A stretch of 64,000 nucleotides of DNA from assembly GCA_023205875.1 (NCBI GenBank), contig CP060773.1, forward strand, positions 124,001-188,000, given 5' to 3'. Source of the DNA: Chloropicon primus. Taxonomy: Eukaryota; Chlorophyta; Chloropicophyceae; Chloropicales; Chloropicaceae. Positions 49,128 to 59,265 of the stretch are shown in pieces (position 1 is the first letter of the stretch; each line of letters opens with the position of its first letter). The notes under the pieces are model-generated. The model was given only the letters and a program-made list of their open reading frames with translations, was not told where the DNA came from and did no database searches. The position numbers and the translations under genes are program-made.

Positions 49128-50066
49128 ATGGCACCTTTGGCATCCCAGAAAGCTTTGAGCTCCTGTCTGGATCGTTGCGAGAACGCAGGTGATGGGAAGC
49201 TTCCTCCCTGCGAGGACGTGATGGAGCTTCTGAGACTTTGCCGTGACGGTCGAGTGAGGATGAGCGAGCAAGTAGCAAAGCATGGAAAGAGTTTGATCCA
49301 AAACAGCAAGAGGAACAGGCAACTGAGTGAGGAGGAGAACTGGTTGGTGCATGAGCAGGTGTGTTACGCATTGCTGGACACGGGAGACATCGATGAGGCC
49401 AAGGAGATTGTTGAAAAGCTTTCACTTAGGTTTCCAAAGAGTTTGAGAGTGTTCCTGTTGCAAGGTGCGTTGTGTGAGTGTTGTGAGGATTATGGCAAGG
49501 CTCAGGAGGTCTACGAGAGGATCTTGCAGGAGAACGAGGCCCACCAGGGTGCGATGAAGCGGCAGTGCTGTGTGGCCAAAGCTCAGGGAGACACCGAGAA
49601 AGCGATTGGAATGCTGAAGAAGTATTTGGACGTCTTCATGACGGATGTGGAGGCGTGGGAGGAGCTCGCTTCCCTTTACCTTTCGATGCAGATGACCAAA
49701 CAGGCGGCGTTCTGCTACGAGGAAGCGATACTGATACAGCCACAGAACCCGACGAACCACCTCAAGTACGCGGACCTTCTTTACGTCTTGTCGAATGCGT
49801 CCACGCTGCACCTCCTGCATCAAGCGATTGGGTACTACAGCGTCGTCTTGGACTTGACCAACGGAACGAGCGTCCACGCCAAGTACGGTGTCCTTTCCTG
49901 CTGCGACGCCATAAAGTCCCAGGGTCGCGGGGCCAGCGCCAAGCTGACGGAGGACGAGGAGAAGCTGCTGAGCAAGGTGTCGAGGGAGCTGACCACGTCC
50001 TACGAGGAGAGGAGCCCACAACTCGCGGTCCACCTGAAAGCCACCGGCATAACAACCACCACCTAA
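49128..50066 (+). CDS. EMC2: ER membrane protein complex subunit 2 (TTC35)
   Basis: EMC2 is the cytosolic TPR subunit of the ER membrane protein complex, which inserts tail-anchored and multipass proteins. The 312-aa intronless protein has the EMC2 layout. Helical repeats include LSLRFPKSLRVFLLQGALCE, YERILQENEAHQGAMKRQCC, LDVFMTDVEAWEELASLYLS and YEEAILIQPQNPTNHLKYAD, followed by LLHQAIGYYSVVLDLTNGTS. These match EMC2 in order and wording. EMC10 lies 7.7 kb downstream. Confidence 0.94.
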   Translation: MAPLASQKALSSCLDRCENAGDGKLPPCEDVMELLRLCRDGRVRMSEQVAKHGKSLIQNSKRNRQLSEEENWLVHEQVCYALLDTGDIDEAKEIVEKLSLRFPKSLRVFLLQGALCECCEDYGKAQEVYERILQENEAHQGAMKRQCCVAKAQGDTEKAIGMLKKYLDVFMTDVEAWEELASLYLSMQMTKQAAFCYEEAILIQPQNPTNHLKYADLLYVLSNASTLHLLHQAIGYYSVVLDLTNGTSVHAKYGVLSCCDAIKSQGRGASAKLTEDEEKLLSKVSRELTTSYEERSPQLAVHLKATGITTTT

Positions 50067-51317
50067 CACGACCAGAACTAGAACTGTAAACTACTACTTC
50101 TTTTCGGAATGGATGGCTTGGCAGCAGCAGTGGCTCAGGACAGAGGGAGAGAGCTTGGGGGCGAGGAGTCACTGGATCGAGGGATCCAATCCCTTCCGTG
50201 GCTTCCTCCCCACCGCCTCCTCCCTGCCATCCAAGTCATGAAGCACACAACCCAGTGGATGATGGGTTCTCTCGATGAGAAGAAAACACTTTCCAGAGCG
50301 CTATTCCCTGCAAGTGAGAGCTCTTTGGAAAGCCCAAGGAGAGAGTCATCGGTATCAATCCCTTCCACACTCCCTCTCCTCCTCCTCTCGGCATCCTCAT
50401 CGGTTCTCCATCCTCCATTCTGTTCATCCTCGGTTCATTCTGTTTTTTTTTCATTTTTCAATATTTGTACAATATTGAAGAAACCTAGGAGGTCGAGGAG
50501 TTGCGAGAGCACTTGACTTGGCGAGGTTCTAGGCGCGCTCTTGGTCCGAGGCAAGGGAAGGGGAAGGCATATCGGGACTCTACATCTCGAGAGCTTTCCA
50601 ACGACCGCTTACACGACCGATTTGACGTCCTGCGCGAGCGGCGAGGTACGTGATGGAGCATGAGGCTGGTGGGATACCAAGCTTTTTGTCCGAGAGAGAG
50701 GAAGAAAAAAGTGTGTTGATGTTCGTGCTGACCCTTCGAATTGTCGTCTCGATGGTTGTCGTGATCTTGTTCCGTCCATCGGTTACGGCCACGCCCCCGT
50801 CCGTGAAAGGTCGAGCGTTACAGTCGGTTTTGTTTGGCCTTTTCACCTCCTTCCTCCGAGGACGAAATCCACAACAGAGTGGCAGAGACCAACGCTGAGG
50901 TGAGTCTGTCACGAATTCTCGCGAGATTTCGGCTCTGAAGCCGCCACCCGAAGGGCCAGGTTGATTCCTTTCGTCTTCCTCTTTCGTTTGACCCCTCACT
51001 CGGTACGAGTGACAGGACCCCTCTCAACAACTGATGGAGTCCGTGTGGATTGTTCACATCGATTGCGTTGGTGAACACCGAAAGGAATTCGCGTCGCGAG
51101 AGATGTGGCCTCCTGGCTGATCCCTCGGTCGGAAAGGTCGACGACTCGCCTCTTCCTCTTTCGTTTGACCCGTCACACACGAATGGGCTCCATTTCCTGC
51201 GCGGCCGTCGGCGTCGGTGGGTCACACACACACACACACACAGAACACTGAAAGGGTTTTCGTCCTCCTCGCGATTGGTTACTCGACAACTTACAGAACT
51301 GAAGGGGCTTGATTGAT
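50067..51317. promoter_or_regulatory. 1.25-kb gap upstream of the Myb/SANT-like gene
   Basis: Core copies lie at 50314-50333 (plus) and about 50593-50612 (minus), an inverted pair about 280 bp apart. Two further CTCTTTCGTTTGACCC copies lie at about 50978-51003 and 51155-51175, in the direction of the next gene. A CA tract is at about 51224-51242. I saw no convincing gene. A plus-strand frame at 50653-50898 could encode an 81-aa single-membrane-span peptide, but there is no support for it. Confidence 0.45.
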
Positions 51318-52190
51318 ATGAGTAAGCGAGGAGCAGAAGAAGCGGTGGCGGACGCCTTCCTCGATGTGGGATCGATGGATGACACAGGTGTGGATGTGGG
51401 TGTGGGTGCGCACGGTATGGGCGTCCACCCCTCGACTCCGCATGACGGGTCCGACCACAAGAAGCAGCGGACTTGGGAGAGGCACAGGTGGTCCTACCAG
51501 CACGACGAGGCTTTGTTCGACATGGTCATCAAGCACGAGGCTTGGAGCAAGAAGTTTGGAGGCATCATGAAGAGTTGGAAGTCAGTTGCGGACGAGTTGA
51601 TGGAGTCGTCGGAGTTCTTCAGACCTTGGGGCAACCTCAAGACGGACATGCTGAGAAGGAGGTTCGAGAAGATTTACTACCAGCATCTCACGGACTTGAA
51701 GAAGAAGGGCGTGGCCCTGGACGCCCTCGACGGGGCAGACATGTCGGATCTGGAAAAGAAGTGTTTGCAGATCAAGGGGATGCAAGAGTCTGTCGGCACG
51801 GACGTGGACATGCACATGAAGAACAGGAGCCAGCCGCATACATCACCAGGAGGCTTAAGCCACTACGGGACGCCAAACTCCGGCATGAAGCAGAAGTCTG
51901 CGAAGCAGAGGGAGGAAGAGCTGGACCAGATCAAGGACACGGTCACGAAGTTCTTGGACAAGTCGTTGGGAGCCACCGGCCAAATGGGCAACGAATACTT
52001 GACGGGCTCTGTGGAGATGATAGCAAACTTGGCGGATTCAATAGAATCGCTCCAGGAGAAAGACGTCGGCATGGACGACACGGTAAAACGTTTGGTAACG
52101 GAGCAGCTCAGTGTGACCAAGCATCTGATCAAGCAAAACGATCTTCTTTTGGGGCTGCTGGCAAAGGTGATATCCAAGTCGCTTCTATAA
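51318..52190 (+). CDS. Myb/SANT-like (trihelix-type) DNA-binding protein
   Basis: The protein is 290 aa without introns, starting MSKRGAEEAVADAF. A three-helix region, RHRWSYQHDEALFDMVIKHE ... FGGIMKSWKSVADELM ... GNLKTDMLRRRFEKIY (about 50-125), has the tryptophan spacing of Myb/SANT-like or trihelix domains. It is followed by a long helical C-terminus (KQREEELDQIKDTVTKFLDK; LVTEQLSVTKHLIKQNDLLL) that could dimerise. Such domains occur in transcription factors and also in Harbinger-type transposon accessory proteins, but no transposase or terminal repeats are nearby. I take it as a host regulator. Confidence 0.75.
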   Translation: MSKRGAEEAVADAFLDVGSMDDTGVDVGVGAHGMGVHPSTPHDGSDHKKQRTWERHRWSYQHDEALFDMVIKHEAWSKKFGGIMKSWKSVADELMESSEFFRPWGNLKTDMLRRRFEKIYYQHLTDLKKKGVALDALDGADMSDLEKKCLQIKGMQESVGTDVDMHMKNRSQPHTSPGGLSHYGTPNSGMKQKSAKQREEELDQIKDTVTKFLDKSLGATGQMGNEYLTGSVEMIANLADSIESLQEKDVGMDDTVKRLVTEQLSVTKHLIKQNDLLLGLLAKVISKSLL

Positions 52191-52278
52191 AGGAGTTGGA
52201 GGAGTTTTTCCTACTATAACTTTTCTTTTCTCTCGCGGTTAATCAAGATCATTTTACTTGTCGTGCGTGCCCTGCTCC

Positions 52279-53932
52279 TTACTTCTTCTTCTTCGAAGAA
52301 GAAGAAGCGTGCGTGCGGTTGAGATGGCTCAAAATTTTGTCGTAAACGTACAAGTACGCGTCGTTTGCGATGGTGAAGTCAAGGTGGTCATAGTCAATCT
52401 TCTTGTAGACGTAAGGCATCTTGCTCGTGTCGTTGGCGGTCGCCTGCTGCATCAAATCTATCAAATGATTGACGTCCGTTGGGTTGGCCAAGGTGTCGTA
52501 CCCGCCGACGAAGAAAAGAGTCTCCGCTGGCAACGCGATCTTGGCCAAGTCGTACTTTGGGGGAGTCGTTTGGTTGTAGTGCTTCATGTTCGCATCGGGG
52601 GTGAGGTAATCGAACATCGAGAAGGTTCCTTCTCTGATGCCTTGAGACCAATGGACGACGTTCTTCACCGACGTTCCCGCTGGGTTGATGCGCATGTAGT
52701 TCGCCATCGCGGTGGAGTTCTTATGCATCAAGGTGCAGCCCGCGATGATGTTCAACAAGTCGTTGCTGAACGGTGATGGAAGGAGAGGGAGAAAGAGAAA
52801 GAGAAAGAGAGAGGGGGGGGGGGGGAGAGAGGGAGAGGTCACGTCAGCGCCAGGGTCCGAAAAGAACAAGGCAAAGCGAAGGAAGTCCAGCGAGGAGTAG
52901 AAGAGAACTTACCAAAACTGTGGATCGATGTCGCAGATTTCTGGATCAATGTAATGCAGAATCCACTCGTCGGGAATCCACTCCTTCACTCCGAACTCTC
53001 GGAGTATCTCCGCCACCGACATATCAGCCAAGTCCTTTATCACTGGCTGCTCGATGTTACCGGTATACGCCACCGGAGCGAGCGCCATGTAGTGAGAGGT
53101 CCTTGGCGTGATGTAAGCAGCAATCTCCGGGGTGGACAAGGCAGCAAACATCATCGTGGTTCCCTGGGAATGGCCGACATACGCGAGGTCCTCGCTTCCC
53201 GTCACTCCAAGGACGTACTTGTAGACCGCAGGTAAGTCATACTTGGCTTGGTCGTCCCAAGAGTAATCCCAGAACTCGGTAGAATCGGGATCATAATGCG
53301 TGTTGTTCCTGGAGAACGTGTTCCCTCTGGAATTCGGCAGCCAAACATCATACCCAGCATCCGCAAGAAGGTAAGCGAGCGATTGGTGTGGAAGGTTCAC
53401 GACCCAACCGAACGATGACCCGAGCAGACCGTGCTGCAAGATCACAACCTTCTTGTCCACACCTTGTTCTTCCTCTTCCACTTTCACATCATCCTTCCCA
53501 TGAGGTATCCTGAACATCCCAAGAACGTATCCATCCTCTGTTGTCGTACTGTGCCACTCCACTGGGTAACCAAACTTCCTGATGAGTCAGTCACGTTGTT
53601 GATGACCAACAGATGGATGAAGATGAAGATGATGAAGATGAAGATGAAGGTGATTAGCATTCAGTTACGCTGACTTTGAGGACTTCGGGAGAACGTTACG
53701 TCCGTTACGATTCATCTCACCTGATGTAATCCTCGTGGTAATCCTTCGGGTCAAACGAAAGAGTTGTTGGCATTGTTGATGCTGATGCTGATGCTGATGC
53801 TGATGAAGAAGAAGAAGTTTCATCCCAAACACGTGTTGGACTTTGTCTCACTCCTTCCGCTGTAGTGATAGATGCCAAGACGGAGACCACCACGATGACA
53901 TGGCACAACACTCCGTAACACCTCGTCGTCAT
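52279..53932 (-). CDS. Acid lipase / sterol esterase (lysosomal lipase family)
   Basis: Three exons are supported: 53721-53932, 52913-53578 and 52279-52765. The introns are 142 bp (GTGAGA/CATCAG, phase 2) and 147 bp (GTAAGT/GTTCAG, phase 2), giving 454 aa. A signal peptide is likely (MTTRCYGVLCHVIVVVSVLA SITTAEG, split here by a space). YIR-KFGYPVEWHSTTTEDGYV is the family's lid-domain start. HGLLGSSFGWV, the nucleophile in GHSQGTT, NPAGTSVKNVVHWSQGI, the Asp in VGGYDTLANPTD and the His in YDHLDF complete the alpha/beta-hydrolase triad. It should hydrolyse triglycerides or sterol esters in an acidic compartment. An earlier ATG at 54019 is possible, but the extension is encoded by GA and ACG repeats. 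Confidence 0.93.
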
Positions 53933-54447
53933 CTCTCTCTCTCTCTCCAGGGAGCACGACCCGAGGTCTCCTATCCCATCCATCGTCAACGCCATCGTCA
54001 TCGTCGTCGTCGTCGTCATGAACGAATACCAAAGTTAGTGACCAAGATGGACCCCTCATTCGAAAGAGCATGAAGAGGAGAATCCATCGGGACTGAATTC
54101 CGGTACCGAGGTGCAGCTTCGTGCTTCATGAAGACGGAAGAAGGTCCAAGACCCTTACCTTGGGTTCGTGTTCTCAAGTTTGTTTGTCTCTCCTTGCTCC
54201 TTGCCCTTGGAGGAGTGTCACACGTGTCACACGTGATGGAGGGAGAGGAAGCCGCAGAGGGAAAGGAAACGATCAAGGAAGACGGTGATGAATAAATGGT
54301 GAGCTCATCGGGCATCCCTCTGTTGGTGTCACTCTCAGTCTCTTCTCTCTGTCTTGTCTGAATTCCTTTCACTCTTCCTGATCATGAACGAAGAGTGGTT
54401 GTGATGGGTTCTTGCATGAATTACAAACAATAGGGAACAAAGTCAAG

Positions 54448-54480
<33 letters not shown>

Positions 54481-54515
54481 ACACAATCCCAATCCTAATG
54501 CTAAAAACGTAAGAA
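53933..54515. promoter_or_regulatory. Gap upstream of the acid lipase
   Basis: A GA tract on the minus strand touches the lipase start codon. (GTC)n lies at about 53998-54016. A core-like copy (GACCCCTCATTCGAAAGAGC) is at 54050-54069, reading opposite to the lipase. CT repeats at about 54450-54481 lie just past the DDX1 stop. No gene seen. Confidence 0.5.
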
Positions 54516-56945
54516 TCATCCGCTGCCCTGGTGGATGAAAGTGTGAAAGTTTTGCAGAAAAGTACGCTGGGCTGTGACTTCGAGGTCCGAAAGGACTTGG
54601 ACAATCGGTTTGAGGGCCGCGACTCTCTCCACGACCTCCTTCGATGCACCGCTGTCTTGCTGGGACTCGCCGTACTTTGCGTTCTTGCTCTTTATCTCCT
54701 TTGGTAGAGACATGTCGTCCTCAAGGTGAAGCACCTTCCTCTTCAACCTCCTTTCCACCTGCTTGATGATCGAAGGCTCGTCGAACCATTTCGTGTGACC
54801 CCCCTCCGTGACCAGCTTGGTGTTCTTCTTATTGGGCTCGAACCAGGGCTTGTACCCCTTCTTCGTGCAGTACCACACCCTCTCCGGCACTTTGCTCACG
54901 ATGCTGATGGCAAGGCCCATCGTGTCAGCCCTCCCGACTCGACCGACCCTGTGGATGTAATCCTCGAGCTGAGGCAAGTCTGGCAGGCACATGTTGATCA
55001 CAAAAGGCAGCTCTTTGATGTCGATGCCCCTCGCGGCAACATCAGTACAGATGAGAAACCTGACGTCCCCATCCTTGAAAGCGTTGAGTGCTTGCCTTCT
55101 CTCTTGCATGCTTCTGGCTCCTGCCAGGACGACGCAGCTGTACGGATTTTCCAAGCCCTTCTCAACCTTCCCCCGGAACGCTTTGTTGGCGTTGCCGCCA
55201 CCCAAAGAATTGAGAAACTTCTCGAGGCGGTCGCAATCAAAGTTCGTCCTGCAGAATATCAAGCACTGGTCCATCTGATAAGCGTCGATGATCCTCTGCA
55301 ACACCCTTGGCTTCAACAGCTTCACTGCCTCCGACATGCACTCCTTCCCCTTGCTGCTTGCACTGAGGTTAGAGGCGTCAGGATCGCACGAGTGGACCAG
55401 ATCCGTCTCGATCTTTGGCAGCTTCTGAAGCCAGGACCTGTCCTCCGTGGGATCCACCCGGTACTGCACGTGGTGCACCGTCTCCGGCACGGACTCCTTG
55501 CCCTTGAGGTCGATCCAGATTGGGTTCTGACAGATTGTCTTGGCGATTTCTTTGATTTGATCCGAGTGCAAAGTGGCGGAAAACATCAGGCACTGAAGCC
55601 TGTCCTCCCCCTTGCCGCTCTTTGGAAACTTCTTGAAGAGTTTCAGAACAACGTCTCTCGTGTCCTTGTTCTCGACCAGCCGGTCCGCCTCGTCGAGGAC
55701 GTAGAACTTCATCTTGTTCACCTTCAACTTTCCCGATTCCACGAAATCCAAAACTCTCGCCGGAGTGCCAACCACCAGGTCGCAGCCCTTCTGCAGCTGT
55801 TTGATCTGGTCCTTGGGGTTCGTGCCACCCACAAGCGTTACGCAAGTCACGCTCGGAAACGACCCAAGACTCGCGCAGAGTTCCCCCACAACCTTGCCGG
55901 TTTGCTCCGCGAGATCTCTCGTGGGCTCCAGAATCAGACCCAAGGGCGTCCTGACACCATGGTTGAGGTTGGAAGCCCCCCCGAAGTCACCGTCAGAGTT
56001 CCCATCCGTCGTTGCGGATTGGTGACTCGCCGCCTCAGCAATGGCAACGTAGTCCTTGGGCATGTACTTGAGCGGCTGCTTACCGCCGCCGAAGTTGCAC
56101 TCGAGCTCTGCATTCTTCATGCAAAGCGCGGGGTAGAAAAGGTTTCCGTTCAGAAGCTTCTTTGGGATGTCATACGCATTGCCAAGTTTTTTCCCATTCT
56201 TCGAGAACCAGATGCTCGCCTGCTGCTGCTGGTTCTGGTTCTGCTTCTTCTTCTTGCCCTCGCCCTCGCCTTGGCCGCCGGCTGGCGAGCCCAAAAGATC
56301 AATGCCGCAACCAATGATGTCGTCCTTGCCGTACTTTTCTCCGTAATCCTCGAACTTTCTCCCGTTGCTCTTCTTTGCAGTCCCCCCGTAGCCAAACCCG
56401 AGTCGGCACGTTCCAAGCTCCAGCGATGCTCCAAGAGTGCAAGCCCAACCCACCCTGCAGAGACCCTCGTCTCTCACTTTCACCTCAAAGTAGTGCTTGC
56501 CACCAAACACTGCCTTCGTCGCTCTGCAACCCGACCAAGCTTTCTCTCCCCTGGACTGGCACACCAACTTATCTTTCGAGATCGCAAGCATGGTGTCACG
56601 GTCGTCCTCGCTCAGCACGCAGCTGCTTTGCTTTGCCGAACCATTTGGACTCTCCTTGAACTTTTTCCTCGAAGGCTGGTTCGATGGAGACCTCCCTTTC
56701 CCTTCCTCCTTCTCCCTCGCTTCTTTCTCCCAGCGCAAGAGGTCCTCGTGTATGGACTGCACGATAGGCAGAGCGAACGCAGCCGTCTTGCCACTCCCCG
56801 TCTCTGCCGCGGCGAGTACGTCACCACCACCAAGAACCAAGGGAATGCATTCTTGTTGGACGGGAGTGGGAAGCAGCCACCCTTGTTCCAGCAGACCATT
56901 CGTCAGTTGCGGCCCGAGACCGAGCTGCTGACCAAAAGCAGCCAT
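54516..56945 (-). CDS. DDX1: DDX1-type DEAD-box RNA helicase with inserted SPRY domain
   Basis: The 809-aa intronless protein has the DDX1 architecture: a Q motif (GLLEQGWLLPTPVQQECIPL), Walker A in AAETGSGKT (about 46-54), then a SPRY domain inserted between motifs I and Ia (GGKHYFEVKVRDEGLCRVGW ... YGKDDIIGCGIDLLG ... WFSKNGKKLG). After this come PTRDLAEQ, VLDEADRLVENKD (about 418), the SAT motif, LIFCRTNFDCDRLEKFLNSL, CTDVAARGIDIKELP and the HRVGRVGRAD box. DDX1 acts in tRNA splicing (RTCB complex), RNA-DNA hybrid clearance and RNA processing. The C-terminal segment VWYCTKKGYKPWFEP is also DDX1-like. Confidence 0.97.
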   Translation of the reverse strand: MAAFGQQLGLGPQLTNGLLEQGWLLPTPVQQECIPLVLGGGDVLAAAETGSGKTAAFALPIVQSIHEDLLRWEKEAREKEEGKGRSPSNQPSRKKFKESPNGSAKQSSCVLSEDDRDTMLAISKDKLVCQSRGEKAWSGCRATKAVFGGKHYFEVKVRDEGLCRVGWACTLGASLELGTCRLGFGYGGTAKKSNGRKFEDYGEKYGKDDIIGCGIDLLGSPAGGQGEGEGKKKKQNQNQQQQASIWFSKNGKKLGNAYDIPKKLLNGNLFYPALCMKNAELECNFGGGKQPLKYMPKDYVAIAEAASHQSATTDGNSDGDFGGASNLNHGVRTPLGLILEPTRDLAEQTGKVVGELCASLGSFPSVTCVTLVGGTNPKDQIKQLQKGCDLVVGTPARVLDFVESGKLKVNKMKFYVLDEADRLVENKDTRDVVLKLFKKFPKSGKGEDRLQCLMFSATLHSDQIKEIAKTICQNPIWIDLKGKESVPETVHHVQYRVDPTEDRSWLQKLPKIETDLVHSCDPDASNLSASSKGKECMSEAVKLLKPRVLQRIIDAYQMDQCLIFCRTNFDCDRLEKFLNSLGGGNANKAFRGKVEKGLENPYSCVVLAGARSMQERRQALNAFKDGDVRFLICTDVAARGIDIKELPFVINMCLPDLPQLEDYIHRVGRVGRADTMGLAISIVSKVPERVWYCTKKGYKPWFEPNKKNTKLVTEGGHTKWFDEPSIIKQVERRLKRKVLHLEDDMSLPKEIKSKNAKYGESQQDSGASKEVVERVAALKPIVQVLSDLEVTAQRTFLQNFHTFIHQGSG

Positions 56946-57794
56946 AGTATCGCTACACTGCGACTAGGAGCTACACGAGGACACCACCACCACCACCTTC
57001 TCGATACCGTCGTCACGAAGACAAAGAGACAAGCAATGAAAAGAATCCTTCCAAGAGCTCCAGGAGGACAATGCCAATCCAGTGCTCGTTGTCTTCAAGC
57101 GTCTCGTTCTTGTGATGCACCTCCTTCCCTCGACCTCTTCGTTGCTGGGCACCAAGCAAAAACGATGCAAACAAAGCCCTTCGATTCAGTTTCAATCCCT
57201 CGTCAGGGCGCCATCTCCTTCGTGCGGATGCTCAAACGAAAGAGAGCGAGATCATCTTTCCATCGATGCCTTCCTCATCCGCTCTGACCCCCGTGTCCTC
57301 GCTCACTCACCTGCAAAGGCGGCACCCATGGAACCCAAAACGGCGGAAAACAACACGTTCAGTCGTCCCAAATCTTCGTCAGAGCGCCATCTTTTTCGTG
57401 CGGATGCTCATTGGAAAGCTCGCGAGCCGCTCTTTCCATCAATACCTCCCTCGTCCGCTCTGGCCCCCGTCCTCGTCGTCCCCTGGCTCCCTGAACTCAC
57501 CTCGGTGTTCCTCGCCGCCCGATGGGGTCTCACTTTCTTTTCCACGAGGCGACGGGTGGAGGAGCACCGAGGTGAGTGAGTGAACTTCAGCGCGACAACG
57601 AGGACGGCAACAAGAGAGGGAGAGGACGAGGGAGGAATTGATGGAAAGAGCATCTCGCGAGCTTTCCAATGAGTGGTCGCACGAAGAAGATGGCGCTCTT
57701 GTGACGAAGTTCTTCTCAACTGAATCGATTGGTTTTCATGGAATGGAATGGAACGCAAACGCATCACAGAGGAGAGAATTGTTTTGGTCTCAGG
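56946..57794. promoter_or_regulatory. Divergent promoter region DDX1 / EMC10 with large foldback
   Basis: It holds a direct copy (about 57206-57314) and a long inverted repeat (57382-57698, listed separately). Core-like copies lie at 57224-57243 and 57400-57419 (opposite to DDX1) and 57661-57680 (opposite to EMC10). A probable 5'-UTR intron of EMC10 runs 57572-57793 (CCGAG|GTGAGT to GGTCTCAG), leaving its acceptor one base before the start codon. Confidence 0.6.
57382..57698. repeat. 317-bp imperfect inverted repeat (foldback)
   Basis: GAGCGCCATC at 57382 pairs with GATGGCGCTC ending at 57698. The match continues inward through TTCGTGCG, GCTCATTGGAAAGCTCGCGA and CTCTTTCCATCAATACCTCC, then less regularly through CTGAACTCACCTCGGTG. 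Arms are about 120-135 bp with small indels. Each arm has an outward AG|GTGAGT donor (57500 on the minus strand, 57572 on the plus). A diverged direct copy of the left arm lies at about 57206-57314. Confidence 0.88.
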
Positions 57795-59148
57795 ATGAGG
57801 TCGAGGATGGCGAGCGTTAGGTTGTCGAGCGTTACGATTGTGTGGCTCCTCACCATTAGCCACATCACCACGGCTTATGGTGAGAAACCAAGTAAGTTGG
57901 GGTCTTTGATCTCAGATCTGAACTCATTTCCAGCTCTCTCTCTCTCTCTCTCTTGATGCTCTTGATGCACTCGCTCCTTGATCTTCATGTCAGCCAGTGT
58001 GAGACCAATGGCTCCGCTTTCAAGTGTTCTCGAATCGTCATCACCTCCAGCATTGTCAAGGGTTTGGTTTACTGCTGAGTCCAACTCTGACCATGGCCCT
58101 CCTCCTCGTCGCTGTTTGTTTGTCGTATGTTGACTCCTCTTGCTTTGTGTTCTTGTGTCCTTTGTGTTGGCTCCTCTTCCTTGTGCTGGTTTGCTCTGTT
58201 GCGGCAGGGGAGAGGACTTACATCATGCAGCATAGCTTTGGCGGGGGCGAGTCTGGACAGCAGAGCACGGAGTGGGAGGAGTGTGGGGTGCTGAAGACGC
58301 GTGTGGCAGAGAAAGTGGCCCACAGAGGTGGTCCAACCATCAGCTTCAAAGGGATCAAGGTCGCTCACAACTCCATGAGTCCAAAGGCAAGGGAAGAGAT
58401 GACGATGGCTGCGAATTCTGGAGGTTACTATCGATTGAGGATCGCTTCCAACCCAACAACTGGATCGGCCTCGGCCTCCTCCGAGACAGACTTTGTGGTG
58501 ACTTCAGTCAAAGCGTCTTGCCTTGCAGCGTCAAACTTCAGGTGAGTTGGCAGAGAAAGACAGATGGGACGCGATGGATGGTGGCCTCCTCTCCTCCAAA
58601 AGTCAGAGCTTCAGGTTCAGGGTATTCTAAAAATGCTTCCGCTTCCGCTTCTTTGTCTTTGTCTTTCCTTGACGGTCGACAGGGATCACTTCAACCTTCA
58701 CTTTGACGACAGCGGCACAACCCTCGTCAGCGCGGACCACGTAGCAACGGGAGTGGACTGTCCAGCTGTGGAGGAGAACCCGGGAAAGTACAAAATCGGT
58801 GGCCTTTCGGAAGCAGAGGCTTCTCTTGGACCCACGACCACGAGCATCAAGTTCAGCAAGCTCGCCCCGTCGCTCTCCGTCATCACCAAGAGGAGGAGAA
58901 GCAGCGACAAGAGCGATGACGACGGCAGCGTTGATTTGGATCTGAGCTACGAGGACGACGAGGACGACGCAGAGGGTGGAGGTCCACCAAAGAAAGACGA
59001 GCGCACGTGGATCCAAAAGAACTGGATGTTGTGCTTGGCCGGAGGAATGATGATCATGAACCTCATGGGCTCGATCTTGGAACCACCGAGGCAGCAGCAG
59101 CAACGCAGAGGCGCCTCGGGCCAGCAAGCTGCTGGACCACAACGTTGA
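57795..59148 (+). CDS. EMC10: ER membrane protein complex subunit 10
   Basis: Three exons are supported: 57795-57891, 58208-58541 and 58683-59148, giving 298 aa. Exon 1 encodes a signal peptide (MRSRMASVRLSSVTIVWLLT). Exon 2 starts after TTGCGGCAG with TYIMQHSFGG. The lumenal domain has YYRLRIAS, FVVTSVKASCLAASNFRDHF and NLHFDDSGTTLVSADH, in the same order as human EMC10. The C-terminus has a membrane helix (WIQKNWMLCLAGGMMIMNLM) followed by a Gln/Gly-rich tail, as in human EMC10. Exon 1 has two usable donors in the same phase, GTGAGA at 57880 and GTAAGT at 57892; both give a full frame, differing by four residues. Confidence 0.9.
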
Positions 59149-59265
59149 GAACAGACCCTCATTCATTGGGGACTCTATATTCTAACAAACGAACCATGTA
59201 AAGTATTTATGATACAACCTATCCTTCCGACGAGGGCGGCGGAAGTCCTCTTCTCGTTTATTCTA

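Noticed and set aside
50653-50898. 81-codon plus-strand frame with one hydrophobic segment
   Set aside because: Possible small membrane protein, but no homology, no intron evidence, and it lies in a repeat-rich promoter gap.
51318-52190. Harbinger-type transposon accessory gene
   Set aside because: A Myb/SANT-like domain alone is not enough; no transposase, terminal repeats or target duplication found around it.
54726-57287. 853-codon frame antisense to DDX1
   Set aside because: Same antisense effect; DDX1 motifs are complete on the other strand.
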